Assembly (NCBI GenBank): GCA_964437615.1
Contig: CAYTHL010000015.1
Span: forward strand, 1-26,501
Direction of reading: 5' to 3'
DNA from: RGIG4790 sp964437615
GTDB taxonomy: Bacteria; Bacillota; Clostridia; Christensenellales; UBA1242
DNA length: 26,501 nucleotides
Shown here: positions 1 through 8,102 of the stretch, one piece after another
Numbering within the stretch: position 1 is the first letter of the stretch
Layout of the letters: each line of letters starts with the position of its first letter
Translations under genes and position numbers: made by a program
Notes under the pieces: model-generated
What the model was told of the DNA's origin: nothing
Database searches by the model: none
The model's input: the letters and a program-made list of their open reading frames with translations, nothing else

Positions 1-63
1 CCTAAATGACTACCCGTAAACGCAGCCGCGAGCGCAAGATGCGCCAAAAGATGCCCCAAAAAC
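1..63 (-). repeat. Partial long-palindrome repeat (one arm), copy A
   Basis: This is the right arm of the repeat family seen complete at 11888-12015. It starts at the conserved CCTAAATGACTACCCGTAA block and ends with CCAAAAAC, whose last C is the complement of the G of the spoIVA TAG stop codon. The matching left arm would lie beyond the left window edge. It differs from the 11888-12015 copy only by scattered substitutions (for example GCGCAAGATGCG for GCGAAAGATGTG). On the minus strand it would be the first stretch of the spoIVA 3' untranslated region. Confidence 0.75.
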
Positions 64-1544
64 TATAGTAGAATGCAAATAATGCCCCCTTTCCTCTCAT
101 TAACTATTTTGGTCATTGTCCTACGCATTTTAACTTGTGCTTCTTCTGGAACGTTTTTTACTTTGGCGTCTATGCCCTCTTTAACTAGACTAGAAAGTGG
201 CTTGCCAAACATGTTTGTGTTCCATAGGTTTTGTGGATTGTTTTCAAATTCGTTTTGCATGTACTCTGCAAATGACTGGCTTTCGCCAATATTGCCAAGT
301 GCTGGGCAAACTTCGGTTTCTACATCTACACGCATAATGTGCAAGCTTGGTGCGCTAGCTTTTAGTTTAACGCCGCTAGACCCGCCCTTAGAGATAATTT
401 CGGGCTCGGCTAGCTGCAATTCTTCCATGGTTGGGCTAACTATGCCATAGCCAGTTTCTTTTACTTGCTCTAGGGCAGATTTAATTTTGTCGTACTCTTG
501 TTTTGCGTGAGTAAGAAGTTTCATATAACTCATTAGGTAAAAGTCGTCGCTAATTTCTACGCCGCATTGACGGCTAAGTAAATTGTAAAACTCGGCTGTT
601 TCTACTCCTAGAGTGTATGTGACGGTGCCGGTAGATAGGTCTACATTTTGCACAACAAACTCGGTAAATTTGTCGCTTTGGTCAAATATGTTTGTAATGC
701 TAGCGCAGTCGCTCATTTTATTAATAGATTGGCTTGCGGTTTTTAAGTTTTCGATAATCTCGGCTACAAGTTTGTCAGTTGCAGGCAGTGCGCGCACCCA
801 TTTGGGCAAATTGACATTTACTTGTCTGATAGGAAACTCATAGAGAATTTTTTCTAGTAGTGCAGAAAAATCTGCCTCTGTCATTTCTTCTACATTTTGC
901 ACAATCACTGGCGCATTATATTTTTCTTGCAAACTTACTGCTAATTTTGCGGTTGCCTCGGCTTTTGGCTTGCTTGTGTTTAAAACTATTGCAAAAGGCT
1001 TGCCTGCCGCTTGAAGTTCTGCCACAACACGCTCTTCGGCTGCAACATAGGCTAGGCGACTGATGTCGGTAAAGCTGCCGTCGGTAGTAACAAGCACGGC
1101 GATTGTACTGTGCTCGGTAATTACCTTTTGTGTACCTATTTCTGCCGCTTTTTCTAGTGGCATCTCGTCTTCTTGCCAAGGCGTTTTAACTAGCCTTAGC
1201 TTGCCCTCGGTGCCTTGTAAGCCTTCGGCGCCTGTAACAAAATAGCCCACGCAGTCAACCAGCCTAACATTTGCCGAACATTTGTCGCTAAAATTGATGT
1301 TTACCGCCTTGTTTGGCACAAATTTTGGTTGCGTAGTCATTATCATCTTGCCACTTGCAGATTGCGGCAATTCGTCTATCATGCGTTGCTTGTCGGCATC
1401 GTCAGCTAGCGTGCCAAGCACCACTTTATCCATAAATTTTTTTATGAAAGTGGATTTACCCGTTCTCACCGGACCAACCACACCAACATATATATCTCCG
1501 TTGGTTCTTGCAGAAATATCGCTGTAAATTTCAAATTGTTCCAT
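63..1544 (-). CDS. spoIVA: Stage IV sporulation protein A, spore-coat morphogenetic ATPase
   Basis: SpoIVA is the ATPase that polymerises on the mother-cell face of the forespore outer membrane and forms the basement layer for coat (and cortex) assembly. The 493-residue product matches the usual length (492 in B. subtilis) and aligns end to end from memory. Walker A is GPVRTGKS at residues 24-31 (K30), paired threonines T70-T71 sit in the sensor position, and the RLVDCVGY strand carries D97. The C-terminus ends in the family-typical GG plus hydrophobic tail. I chose the ATG at 1544 rather than the longer ORF start at 1607 because AAGGAGG (1550-1556) sits 5 nt upstream and the N-terminus then matches the family. 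A SigE-like promoter lies at 1576-1604. The TAG stop is formed at the junction with a palindromic repeat. Function is near certain; the promoter is inferred. Confidence 0.97.
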   Translation of the reverse strand: MEQFEIYSDISARTNGDIYVGVVGPVRTGKSTFIKKFMDKVVLGTLADDADKQRMIDELPQSASGKMIMTTQPKFVPNKAVNINFSDKCSANVRLVDCVGYFVTGAEGLQGTEGKLRLVKTPWQEDEMPLEKAAEIGTQKVITEHSTIAVLVTTDGSFTDISRLAYVAAEERVVAELQAAGKPFAIVLNTSKPKAEATAKLAVSLQEKYNAPVIVQNVEEMTEADFSALLEKILYEFPIRQVNVNLPKWVRALPATDKLVAEIIENLKTASQSINKMSDCASITNIFDQSDKFTEFVVQNVDLSTGTVTYTLGVETAEFYNLLSRQCGVEISDDFYLMSYMKLLTHAKQEYDKIKSALEQVKETGYGIVSPTMEELQLAEPEIISKGGSSGVKLKASAPSLHIMRVDVETEVCPALGNIGESQSFAEYMQNEFENNPQNLWNTNMFGKPLSSLVKEGIDAKVKNVPEEAQVKMRRTMTKIVNERKGGIICILL

Positions 1545-1575
1545 ATTATCCTCCTTGTAAGGTTCTGCTGCCCTA

Positions 1576-1604
1576 TTTATATGCGCAATTTTTGCACGGT
1601 ATGC
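1576..1604 (-). promoter_or_regulatory. SigE-like promoter of spoIVA
   Basis: Read on the minus strand: GCATACC (-35, 1598-1604), a 14-nt spacer, and CATATAAA (-10, 1576-1583). Against the B. subtilis SigE consensus KMATATT-N14-CATACAHT this matches 5 of 7 and 6 of 8 positions. The -10 is about 31 nt before the ATG, leaving room for the Shine-Dalgarno. spoIVA is a known SigE-regulon gene, which supports the call. The match is by eye only. Confidence 0.5.
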
Positions 1605-1848
1605 CAAAAGTTTGGCAACAATTTACCTGTGCATTGCCCTATTAATTTATTAAGCTTGTGCAGAATTTATGAAAAATTTAGCAAATTTTTTTATAATTGC
1701 AGTTTACAAAGTTAAATAAAAAATTTTTTTGCCACAACTTAAACAGCTATTCATCCCAACTTGTAGTGTTTTTAAAATTTTGTGCAATTTAAACCCGTGT
1801 GTATTTTTGTTAACAAATATTTAATAAACTATTTATTTTTTTGCAAGT
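1605..1848. other. AT-rich intergenic stretch, nothing recognised
   Basis: Between the spoIVA promoter and the terminator at 1849-1878 there is AT-rich sequence with short homopolymer runs. I see no ORF with a ribosome binding site, no RNA gene and no convincing repeat. Confidence 0.5.
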
Positions 1849-1878
1849 AAAAAGGAGAACATTTATGTTCCCCTTTTT
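1849..1878 (-). terminator. Intrinsic terminator of the GLUG-repeat protein gene
   Basis: A 13-bp stem with one mismatch (1849-1861 against 1866-1878) and a TTTA loop. The stem ends in A5/T5 tracts, so it can act in both directions. It lies about 80 nt after the stop of the minus-strand gene ending at 1959. Confidence 0.75.
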
Positions 1879-1958
1879 AGCCAACAAGCTTTTAATGGTT
1901 GTTTTAGGTGCTAATATTGTTTAAAACTTATAGATTTTTGCTGTCTTATGCTATAGTG

Positions 1959-4706
1959 TTATTCTTCTGACGCATTAGTAGTAAGTGTTGGAAATTTGAA
2001 ACCTGAATTGCCAGAATCTGCGCCAATTGCGCGTACTCCGCTATATGTTATACCTACAACATCTGCCACTGTTTTTTTACCACTCGTTGCTTGTGTGTTG
2101 CCATAGCCCATGCTAGATAATATAACATAAGAATCGCCACTTTGAACTTTAAAAGTAAAGGTGTTTTCGTCTGCAACAGTTACCTTGCCAGAAACAGTGT
2201 TAGAACTTAAATCTGTGCATGTTGAACCACTATTCATTATTAATCCGATAAGCGAACCTACAGCTCTTGCCTTGTAACCATATTCAGCATCTATTGCGGT
2301 GTTGTCGTACTCTTGCGCAATATAGTCTATAGTAATGTCTACACCAACAGAATTGTTTGTTATTGTAAGGCTGCTTACATCATATGCGCTTACGTTGTCT
2401 AATGTTTTGCCGTCGTCATTTGTTGCGTGACTGCCAGCTTTAACCTCTTCTCCAATGCTTGTAATAGCACCAATTAAGCCGCCAGCAAACATTTGATAGA
2501 AAGAGTTCCCTCCACTCTCTTGAGTGCCATATCCTACTGCATAGTATGTGTAGTTAGCATAGGCGCTACCAGAAACGGCATTGCTGCTAATCTCTATATT
2601 TTGGCCAACTACTCTACTAACAAGACCACCAAACATAGCTACACCATAATTTTTGTTAGCGGTGTAAGACTTATTAAAGTTGACAGTTACATTATTGTTG
2701 TTAAGTTTTGCTGCGCCGTAAATTGTACAAACGGCACCAGCTGCCTTGTGAGTAGTACTTGCACTTGAACTTACAGGAGAGTTTAAGTTAGCAACAACTG
2801 TGCAGTTAGTTACACTTGTAGATTGGGTTTGGTAAGCAGTTTCGTTGTTGCCAAGATAGCAAACTAAGCCTGCCATATCTACACCATTGTTGATAGTAGT
2901 GTTTACATTAAGGTTTGAAATGCTGTAACTACTTGCACTATTAGTTGAATAGAAATATCCGCTTACACCGGCAGAGAATGATGTGTTGTTGTATTTCATG
3001 CTAACATCTTTGCCGTAAGAATTGATTGTAGAATAAACTTTGGCGTTGTTTCCTTCTATACTTGTGTTTTCTTGCAAAGTTACAAGACCTGCATTAAACC
3101 AACCATAAAGTGTAACATTTGTTGCAACAGTATCTGCTGCTGTTTCTGCTGTATAAGTGATTTGGCAATCTCCAGCAACAGCAGCAAGACCAGAGGTATA
3201 GTAGCCAATAACAGAGCCAGAAGTACTTACATTGGTTAATGTGCTATCGTATGCCACAGCTACACCAGCACTAGTGTAGCTGTATATCTCTATAGAGGCA
3301 TCAGAGTTAACATTAGATATTTCACTTAACTCTATATACCCAGCAATACCGCCAACTTGAGAAAGAGAACTTTCATCTATAGTACCTGTTAGCAAACTTG
3401 CAAAAGCAGTTTTGCTAATGCTGTTATCTTTGGCATCAAGCTTTGTTGTAACATTTTTTACACTGGTATTGTATAGATATCCACCAACACCACCTACTGC
3501 AGCTGTAGTTTTGTAACTTGTTCTTGCAGTTAAAGTTACTTGGCAATTAAATATATTGGTATAATTATCATGTCCGTTTACCGAACCAATTATTCCGCCA
3601 ATGTTGCTTAAAGTAGGATATTCTAAATCATTATTAATAGCATATGTATAGGTTTCTAAATCGCTTATTGATGCAGTGATATCATAGCCACTTATATTTG
3701 TAGGATCTACATTTGTCTGCCCTTCACTGTCATCTGATTCATCTTGAATGTGCCCAACAACTCCTCCCAAACCTGAAAGTGAAATGCCTTTACTTATGGT
3801 AAAACCTGAGATAGAACCCGTTATAGTAGAACAAGTATCTGTTACATCTTCTTGAGAAATTACACCATTGATAACAGAATTACGCACATAGCCTACAAGC
3901 AGTCCGGCGCGAACCCACATAATTTTTCCGCTGTAGTTTGAATTGGATATGGCAGAATATACAGCAGAATCTATTGTGATGCTAGCGTCTTCTAAATTTA
4001 ACCCATTAATGGTTGCACCATTTGTTGCAGTAAAGAACCCTAGAGCCATTGTGTAAGAACCATCTTGTGTTGGGTCTAGATATTCTGCATAATTAGATGT
4101 GGTTACATGGATGCTCATCCCCTTAACTGTATGACCATTGCCATTATATGTTCCACTGTATGGGTTTCTGTCGGTACCAATACCTGTCCATTCTGTGTCA
4201 GAAATATCTACATCTTCTAGTTGGGAAATATAGAAGGCTCCTGCCGTAACTTCAGAAGCTGTATCCAAAGACATTTCGGCTAACTTAACTAAGTTTTGAG
4301 CGTTTGCTACAATATAGCTGTCTTTCTCGTTGCCTGCACCTTGCTTATAAACTGTAACATTATAAGTTTTTGTGCTACCATGCTTATCTACGGTAGCTAC
4401 AGCCTTAAAAGATAATGCTGTGCCAGCCTCGTCGCCCTCTGTATAAGCATCTGGATTGACCTTGTATGCTTGTGTTTCGGCATCGAGATCCAAAAAACTG
4501 TCCCCTGTAAACTGCAATTCTAGATTGCCAGATTTTACAGAATAGCCGTCAAAACTAATAGATTGATCACTTGTGTATGCCACAGACACACTGCTGTTTT
4601 TTGGCGTGGTGTACTCTATTACGGCTGAGATTAGTGTGTACAAACCTAAAGATAAGGTAAGTACTGCACCTATAATTAAAGAATATATTAGACTTTTCTT
4701 AGACAT
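1959..4706 (-). CDS. Large exported repeat protein with GLUG-like motifs
   Basis: The 915-residue product begins with a short basic stretch and a hydrophobic signal or anchor segment (about residues 5-30). It then has a short beta-rich region and a long series of imperfect repeats carrying G-G/A-I/V-x-G-Y/x cores, for example GGIIGSV, GGVGGYL, GGIAGYI, AGLVCYL and GGLIGAI. Between them are N/T/S-rich turns and short strands. This pattern resembles GLUG-motif surface proteins of Bacillota, which are predicted to form beta-helices. The start at 4706 is fixed by AAAGGAG (4714-4720), 7 nt upstream. No LPXTG or other sorting signal is visible at the C-terminus (it ends NASEE), so attachment is probably through the N-terminal segment. 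The gene has a strong SigA promoter and its own terminator, so it is likely monocistronic. Role unknown; adhesion or matrix is a guess. Confidence 0.7.
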   Translation of the reverse strand: MSKKSLIYSLIIGAVLTLSLGLYTLISAVIEYTTPKNSSVSVAYTSDQSISFDGYSVKSGNLELQFTGDSFLDLDAETQAYKVNPDAYTEGDEAGTALSFKAVATVDKHGSTKTYNVTVYKQGAGNEKDSYIVANAQNLVKLAEMSLDTASEVTAGAFYISQLEDVDISDTEWTGIGTDRNPYSGTYNGNGHTVKGMSIHVTTSNYAEYLDPTQDGSYTMALGFFTATNGATINGLNLEDASITIDSAVYSAISNSNYSGKIMWVRAGLLVGYVRNSVINGVISQEDVTDTCSTITGSISGFTISKGISLSGLGGVVGHIQDESDDSEGQTNVDPTNISGYDITASISDLETYTYAINNDLEYPTLSNIGGIIGSVNGHDNYTNIFNCQVTLTARTSYKTTAAVGGVGGYLYNTSVKNVTTKLDAKDNSISKTAFASLLTGTIDESSLSQVGGIAGYIELSEISNVNSDASIEIYSYTSAGVAVAYDSTLTNVSTSGSVIGYYTSGLAAVAGDCQITYTAETAADTVATNVTLYGWFNAGLVTLQENTSIEGNNAKVYSTINSYGKDVSMKYNNTSFSAGVSGYFYSTNSASSYSISNLNVNTTINNGVDMAGLVCYLGNNETAYQTQSTSVTNCTVVANLNSPVSSSASTTHKAAGAVCTIYGAAKLNNNNVTVNFNKSYTANKNYGVAMFGGLVSRVVGQNIEISSNAVSGSAYANYTYYAVGYGTQESGGNSFYQMFAGGLIGAITSIGEEVKAGSHATNDDGKTLDNVSAYDVSSLTITNNSVGVDITIDYIAQEYDNTAIDAEYGYKARAVGSLIGLIMNSGSTCTDLSSNTVSGKVTVADENTFTFKVQSGDSYVILSSMGYGNTQATSGKKTVADVVGITYSGVRAIGADSGNSGFKFPTLTTNASEE

Positions 4707-4736
4707 AATATCTCTCCTTTCTTGTAAATTAACCCA

Positions 4737-4765
4737 AGTATATAACAAAAAATTCGACTTGTCAA
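4737..4765 (-). promoter_or_regulatory. SigA promoter of the GLUG-repeat protein gene
   Basis: Minus strand: TTGACA (4760-4765), 17-nt spacer, TATACT (4737-4742). This is a full -35 match and a 5 of 6 -10 match, followed by a leader of about 24 nt and AAAGGAG before the ATG at 4706. It suggests strong vegetative expression. Confidence 0.85.
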
Positions 4766-4921
4766 TAGCCAAAAAACAAATTATCTAAAAAATTTCATCA
4801 AAAATTGAGCATGATGGCCTTATTTTTGCAGTTTTTTGCTATTTTTTAATATTAATCATGCCGTTTTTTGAGAATTTGTTACAATTTTAAATGTACAAAT
4901 TTTATTGATACAAATTATTAA

Positions 4922-4950
4922 AAAAATAAAAAGTCTGCTAATTAGCAGAC
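4922..4950 (-). terminator. Intrinsic terminator of the Big2-like lipoprotein gene
   Basis: A perfect 18-nt palindrome, GTCTGCTAATTAGCAGAC (4933-4950), lies 3 nt after the TAA stop of the minus-strand gene ending at 4954. On that strand it is followed by TTTTTATTTTTTT, a typical intrinsic terminator tail. Confidence 0.85.
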
Positions 4951-4953
4951 AAG

Positions 4954-6009
4954 TTATTCGTAGGTACAGTAAAATATAAATTTAACCGGGTCTCCATTTT
5001 GTAATACACCATCACAACTAATCTCAACCCTTACTGTACCTGTAGTACTAAAATTAAGAGAAAACAAACAATATTCGCCACCTAGATTAATGCCATCATG
5101 ATTGTCGTTTTTGCTTATAGAAGCTATATTGTTGCTGTCTAAACTAGCGGTTAAGTTAAGTGTATTGAGATATTCTCCTGTACTAGACAACAAGTAAACT
5201 ATTATTTGCGATGAACTATCAACGCTGTATGGAACGGCCTCTGTATCCGCATCTGTATAACTAGTATTTATATTTAAAAACTCCTGCTGCCCTGTTAATA
5301 AAACAATGGCTTTGTCTACATAATCTACAACTGAAATTGTTGTAGATGTGCTAACTCCGTCTGGATAAGATGATGTTATTATCTTATTATGGCTGCTATC
5401 TAAAATAGTTACTGTAATTGTAGCTTTGCCAATTTTTCCTGTAGAATAAACAATCAATTCCTCGCTGTTTTCTACATCTATTACGCTAGGGTTATCGCTT
5501 TCTACCAAAAGAGAATAACTTGCAGAATTGATATCTTGCCACTTGCCATTTATATAGCCAGATAAACTTAGGTTGCCCACCCCTCCGCTGTTTAAATATT
5601 CATTACACGACAAACTAAGCTCTGTTGGATATTGCTTAACACGAACAATACATGTGTCGCTAAATTGATCCAAATAAGAAACCTTTATGGTGCATTCAGG
5701 AAATGAAGACTGCGCGTCTACACTGTTATTTAATATTGTAAATACCCCATTTACTATATTATATTTTCCTGCAATATTTATATTTTCATCGTTGCTAATT
5801 ACATCCCAGTTTAAACTGCTAACACTTGCAGTTGAAGGATACAGTTTATACTCTAATTTAGTGGGCGTTCCAACATCTAGTTCGTAAACATCTTGAACAA
5901 ACCTTATACCAGTTATGTCTGAGGAGCCTTTACCAAAACACGCCGAAACTAGCGGTGCCACAGCACAGCAAACCAATATAAAAGCAATTGTCAAAAATTT
6001 GTTTTTCAC
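4954..6009 (-). CDS. Lipoprotein with Big2-like immunoglobulin-fold domain
   Basis: This encodes a 351-residue exported lipoprotein. With a GTG start at 6009, preceded by AAGGAG (6014-6019) 4 nt away, the product begins with a basic, hydrophobic signal peptide ending in a lipobox LVSAC, with the lipid-modified cysteine at residue 24. A longer ATG-started reading frame to 6117 lacks a ribosome binding site and would bury the signal. After the lipobox, GIRF...YELDVGTPTKLEYKLYPS and a following SSLNWDV segment look like a bacterial Ig-like Big2 domain. The rest is beta-rich with S/T/N-rich spacers. It sits next to another exported protein (1959-4706) but has its own terminator between them, so the two are not one transcript. 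Specific function unknown. Confidence 0.7.
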   Translation of the reverse strand: MKNKFLTIAFILVCCAVAPLVSACFGKGSSDITGIRFVQDVYELDVGTPTKLEYKLYPSTASVSSLNWDVISNDENINIAGKYNIVNGVFTILNNSVDAQSSFPECTIKVSYLDQFSDTCIVRVKQYPTELSLSCNEYLNSGGVGNLSLSGYINGKWQDINSASYSLLVESDNPSVIDVENSEELIVYSTGKIGKATITVTILDSSHNKIITSSYPDGVSTSTTISVVDYVDKAIVLLTGQQEFLNINTSYTDADTEAVPYSVDSSSQIIVYLLSSTGEYLNTLNLTASLDSNNIASISKNDNHDGINLGGEYCLFSLNFSTTGTVRVEISCDGVLQNGDPVKFIFYCTYE

Positions 6010-6117
6010 TATTCTCCTTATATTTATTGACGCCAATAAATAATAGTATAACTTACAACTATATGGTACAATTTTTGCCCCGCCCTTGTCAACCAATTTA
6101 AAATAGTTTTGGTACAA

Positions 6118-6250
6118 AGAACCAAACCAAATATATTTAACAACATCTCAAAGTTAAACACAGCCAGTTGTATTTTAGCAAGCAAATGGAGGACATCTAC
6201 TATTGCTACTAAATTGACCGCTGCAAAATGTAGCTACGAGCGCAAGCCCT
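6118..6250. repeat. Intergenic stretch with a probable decayed palindrome-repeat arm
   Basis: This 133-nt region between the lipoprotein gene and the clear repeats has no supportable gene. From about 6206 the sequence (CTAAATTGACCG, then AAAATG, then ACGAGCGCAAG) follows the same order of motifs as the right arm at 6417-6478 (CTAAATGACCG, AAAATG, ACGACGCAG). It is therefore read as a diverged copy of that arm. A convincing left arm was not found. Confidence 0.4.
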
Positions 6251-6256
6251 ATAATA

Positions 6257-6336
6257 CCCCCCTAATTTTGCGTGGATTTTGGAGCAAGAACAAGGAGTTG
6301 CCCTTTTATCCACGAGCGAGTTTAGTTGTACCTAAC
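6257..6336. repeat. Tandemly duplicated left arm of the palindrome repeat
   Basis: The segment beginning CCCCCTAATTTTGCGTGG is repeated with an 86-nt period at 6344-6420. About 75 nt are aligned with only a handful of differences. This copy keeps the arm through ATCCACGAGCGAGTTTAG and the start of the distal block (CCTAA) but has no right arm of its own. It can therefore compete with the second copy for pairing with the right arm at 6417-6479. Confidence 0.75.
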
Positions 6337-6343
6337 CTTGTAT

Positions 6344-6479
6344 CCCCCTAATTTTGCGTGGATTTTGGAGCAAGAACAAGGAGTTGCCATTTTATCCACA
6401 AAGGAATTTAGTTGTGCCTAAATGACCGAGTGGTAAAATGGCAACGACGCAGTTATTGCCCAAAAGACGCGCAAAATTT
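6344..6479 (-). repeat. Long-palindrome repeat, copy B, abutting the pyk stop
   Basis: An imperfect inverted repeat with arms of about 62 nt. The left arm (6350-6411) includes GTTGCCATTTTATCCAC (6383-6399). The right arm (6417-6479) includes the partner GTGGTAAAATGGCAAC (6430-6445), giving 16 paired bases with one bulged T. The tip is ATTTAG-TTGTG-CCTAAAT. The outer ends pair as AATTTTGCG with CGCAAAATT. On the minus strand it starts at the pyk TAA stop and would form a long 3' UTR hairpin. Confidence 0.8.
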
Positions 6480-7890
6480 ATGAGATGGTTTCAACAACAA
6501 TACAATTACTCCCCCCATCTCTGATTGTAGAAATGCCGCAAGTAATAACCACCTTGTCGCCTTTTTTTACAAGTTTTGCTTGCTTGGCTGCTAAAATGCA
6601 GTCGTCTATCTGGGCATCCATAGAGCCAAGTTTTTTACGGAGCATTGGTTGTACGCCATAGTAGGCAGAAAGTAGTTGATAGGTATCTTCTACAAAAGTG
6701 CAACCAAGGATAGTGCAAGCTGGGCGATATTTGCTAATAGCTATTGCACTGTCGCCCCCTTTTGTTGCACATACTATTGTTTTTGGCTGCAACGAATAGT
6801 TAAGAGCCGCCGCCGCATAGCCAAAACTGCCGTAAAAGGAGTCGTTTTCTGGCTGATAATACATAAATTCGTTGTTGGTTTGATGCTCTTCGGCCTGCGA
6901 AATTACCTGAGCCATTGTTTTAACAGTTAGCACTGGATATTGTCCCGCGCTTGTCTCTCCGCTAAGCATTACGCATGCAGTACCGTCAAATATGGCGTTT
7001 GCAACATCCGAAATTTCTGCGCGGGTTGGCCTAGGGTTTTTAATCATACTTTCCATCATTTGAGTAGCCGTTATTGAAAGCTTGCCATATGCGTTGCAAT
7101 GGGCAATTAATTCCTTTTGTATCTCTGGAATTTTAGCAAAATCTATTTCTACCCCAAGATCGCCGCGCGCCACCATAATGCCGTCGCTAACTTCGATAAT
7201 TTGATGTGCATTTTCTACGCCACCACGACTTTCTATTTTGCTTATAATCTTCATTTGCGGTCTGCCAAATTTGGCAAGCAATTTACGCACCTGAAGGACG
7301 TCATCTGCGCAAGACACAAAACTGATTGCAAGTAAATCTGCTTTTTGCTCGCACGCAAACTGGATATCCGCCTTGTCTTGATTGCTTATATAAGGCATCT
7401 GCAAATCGACGCTTGGCACATTTACACCTTTTCTGCTAGCTAGTTCGCCGCCATGCAAAACTTTTGTAACAATTTCTGTTGCCGATGTAGACTTGACAAC
7501 TAGCTGAATATTTCCGTCGTCTAATAAAATTTTTGTACCTTTTGTTACTAAACTTGGAAGCTTTGCATAACTTATGCTAACCATTTTTTGATTGCCTACA
7601 ATCTGCTTGCTTGTTAGCACAAACTCTTGGTTGTCTACCAAAGTTACTTTTCCGTTTTCTACCTGACCAACTCTTACTTCTGGGCCCTTTGTGTCTATCA
7701 TAATAGCAACTGGCAAGCCAAGCTGACTGCGGATTTGTTTTACATCGTCTATCATTGCTTTGTGGCTTTCATGCGTGCCGTGGCTCATATTGAACCTTGC
7801 CACATTCATGCCCTCGACAATTAATTGTTTTAGTATCTCTGGTTTGCAGCATGCAGGGCCAACTGTGCAAACTATTTTTGTTCTTTTCAT
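6478..7890 (-). CDS. pyk: Pyruvate kinase
   Basis: This cytoplasmic enzyme transfers phosphate from phosphoenolpyruvate to ADP, the last step of glycolysis. The 470-residue product starts with the family N-terminus RTKIVCTVGPA and has ARFNMSHG at residues 31-38 (R32, N34, S36 for PEP/K+ binding). It also carries the SKIES segment with the catalytic lysine and the signature MVARGDLGVE, followed by the ATQMMESM helix. The C-terminal allosteric domain ends at VETIS. It is the short form, without the extra PEP-utiliser-like C-terminal domain found in Bacillus enzymes. AAGGAGG (7903-7909) lies 12 nt before the ATG, a little far. A SigA promoter lies at 7928-7956. A long palindromic repeat follows the stop codon directly. 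Confidence 0.98.
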   Translation of the reverse strand: MKRTKIVCTVGPACCKPEILKQLIVEGMNVARFNMSHGTHESHKAMIDDVKQIRSQLGLPVAIMIDTKGPEVRVGQVENGKVTLVDNQEFVLTSKQIVGNQKMVSISYAKLPSLVTKGTKILLDDGNIQLVVKSTSATEIVTKVLHGGELASRKGVNVPSVDLQMPYISNQDKADIQFACEQKADLLAISFVSCADDVLQVRKLLAKFGRPQMKIISKIESRGGVENAHQIIEVSDGIMVARGDLGVEIDFAKIPEIQKELIAHCNAYGKLSITATQMMESMIKNPRPTRAEISDVANAIFDGTACVMLSGETSAGQYPVLTVKTMAQVISQAEEHQTNNEFMYYQPENDSFYGSFGYAAAALNYSLQPKTIVCATKGGDSAIAISKYRPACTILGCTFVEDTYQLLSAYYGVQPMLRKKLGSMDAQIDDCILAAKQAKLVKKGDKVVITCGISTIRDGGSNCIVVETIS

Positions 7891-7927
7891 TATATTATAT
7901 TGCCTCCTTATTTGTAATTATATATAT

Positions 7928-7956
7928 ATTATAAATGTTAGTGGTTCAAAAATCAA
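7928..7956 (-). promoter_or_regulatory. SigA promoter of pyk
   Basis: Minus strand: TTGATT (7951-7956), 17-nt spacer, TATAAT (7928-7933). This is a perfect -10 and a 4 of 6 -35, placed about 37 nt before the pyk start with the ribosome binding site between. Confidence 0.75.
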
Positions 7957-8066
7957 ATGTTGTACAAATTTACTTAAATTTTATTTTGCCCAACTAATTA
8001 ATTCGCAAAAAAATTACTTTTTAGTTTAATAAATGGCATTACAAGTCAGTATTTTTAACTTTAAAA

Positions 8067-8096
8067 TACAGTTAGCGGCACCAAAAATGCTAAAAT
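8067..8096 (+). promoter_or_regulatory. Possible leaderless promoter of the 8103 gene
   Basis: TAAAAT (8091-8096) lies exactly 6 nt before the ATG at 8103, and no Shine-Dalgarno is present. The nearest -35 candidate (TACAGT, 8067-8072, 18-nt spacer) is poor. If this is the promoter, the transcript would begin at or next to the start codon. Confidence 0.35.
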
Positions 8097-8102
8097 TTTA
8101 AT

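Noticed and set aside
63..75. SpoIVA C-terminus CILL resembles a CaaX prenylation box
   Set aside because: Protein prenylation of this kind is not known in Bacillota, and SpoIVA proteins normally end in a hydrophobic tail.
2493..2768. A 91-residue plus-strand open frame inside the GLUG-repeat gene
   Set aside because: Antisense shadow of a well-supported long gene; no ribosome binding site.
6109..6351. An 80-residue plus-strand open frame through the repeats
   Set aside because: It lies within repeat sequence, has no ribosome binding site, and its codons do not resemble those of real genes here.
6392..6400. TTATCCACA, a perfect DnaA box
   Set aside because: It is a single site inside the palindrome repeat, the other copies have TTATCCACG or TAATCCACG, and there is no cluster, AT-rich unwinding element or dnaA nearby.
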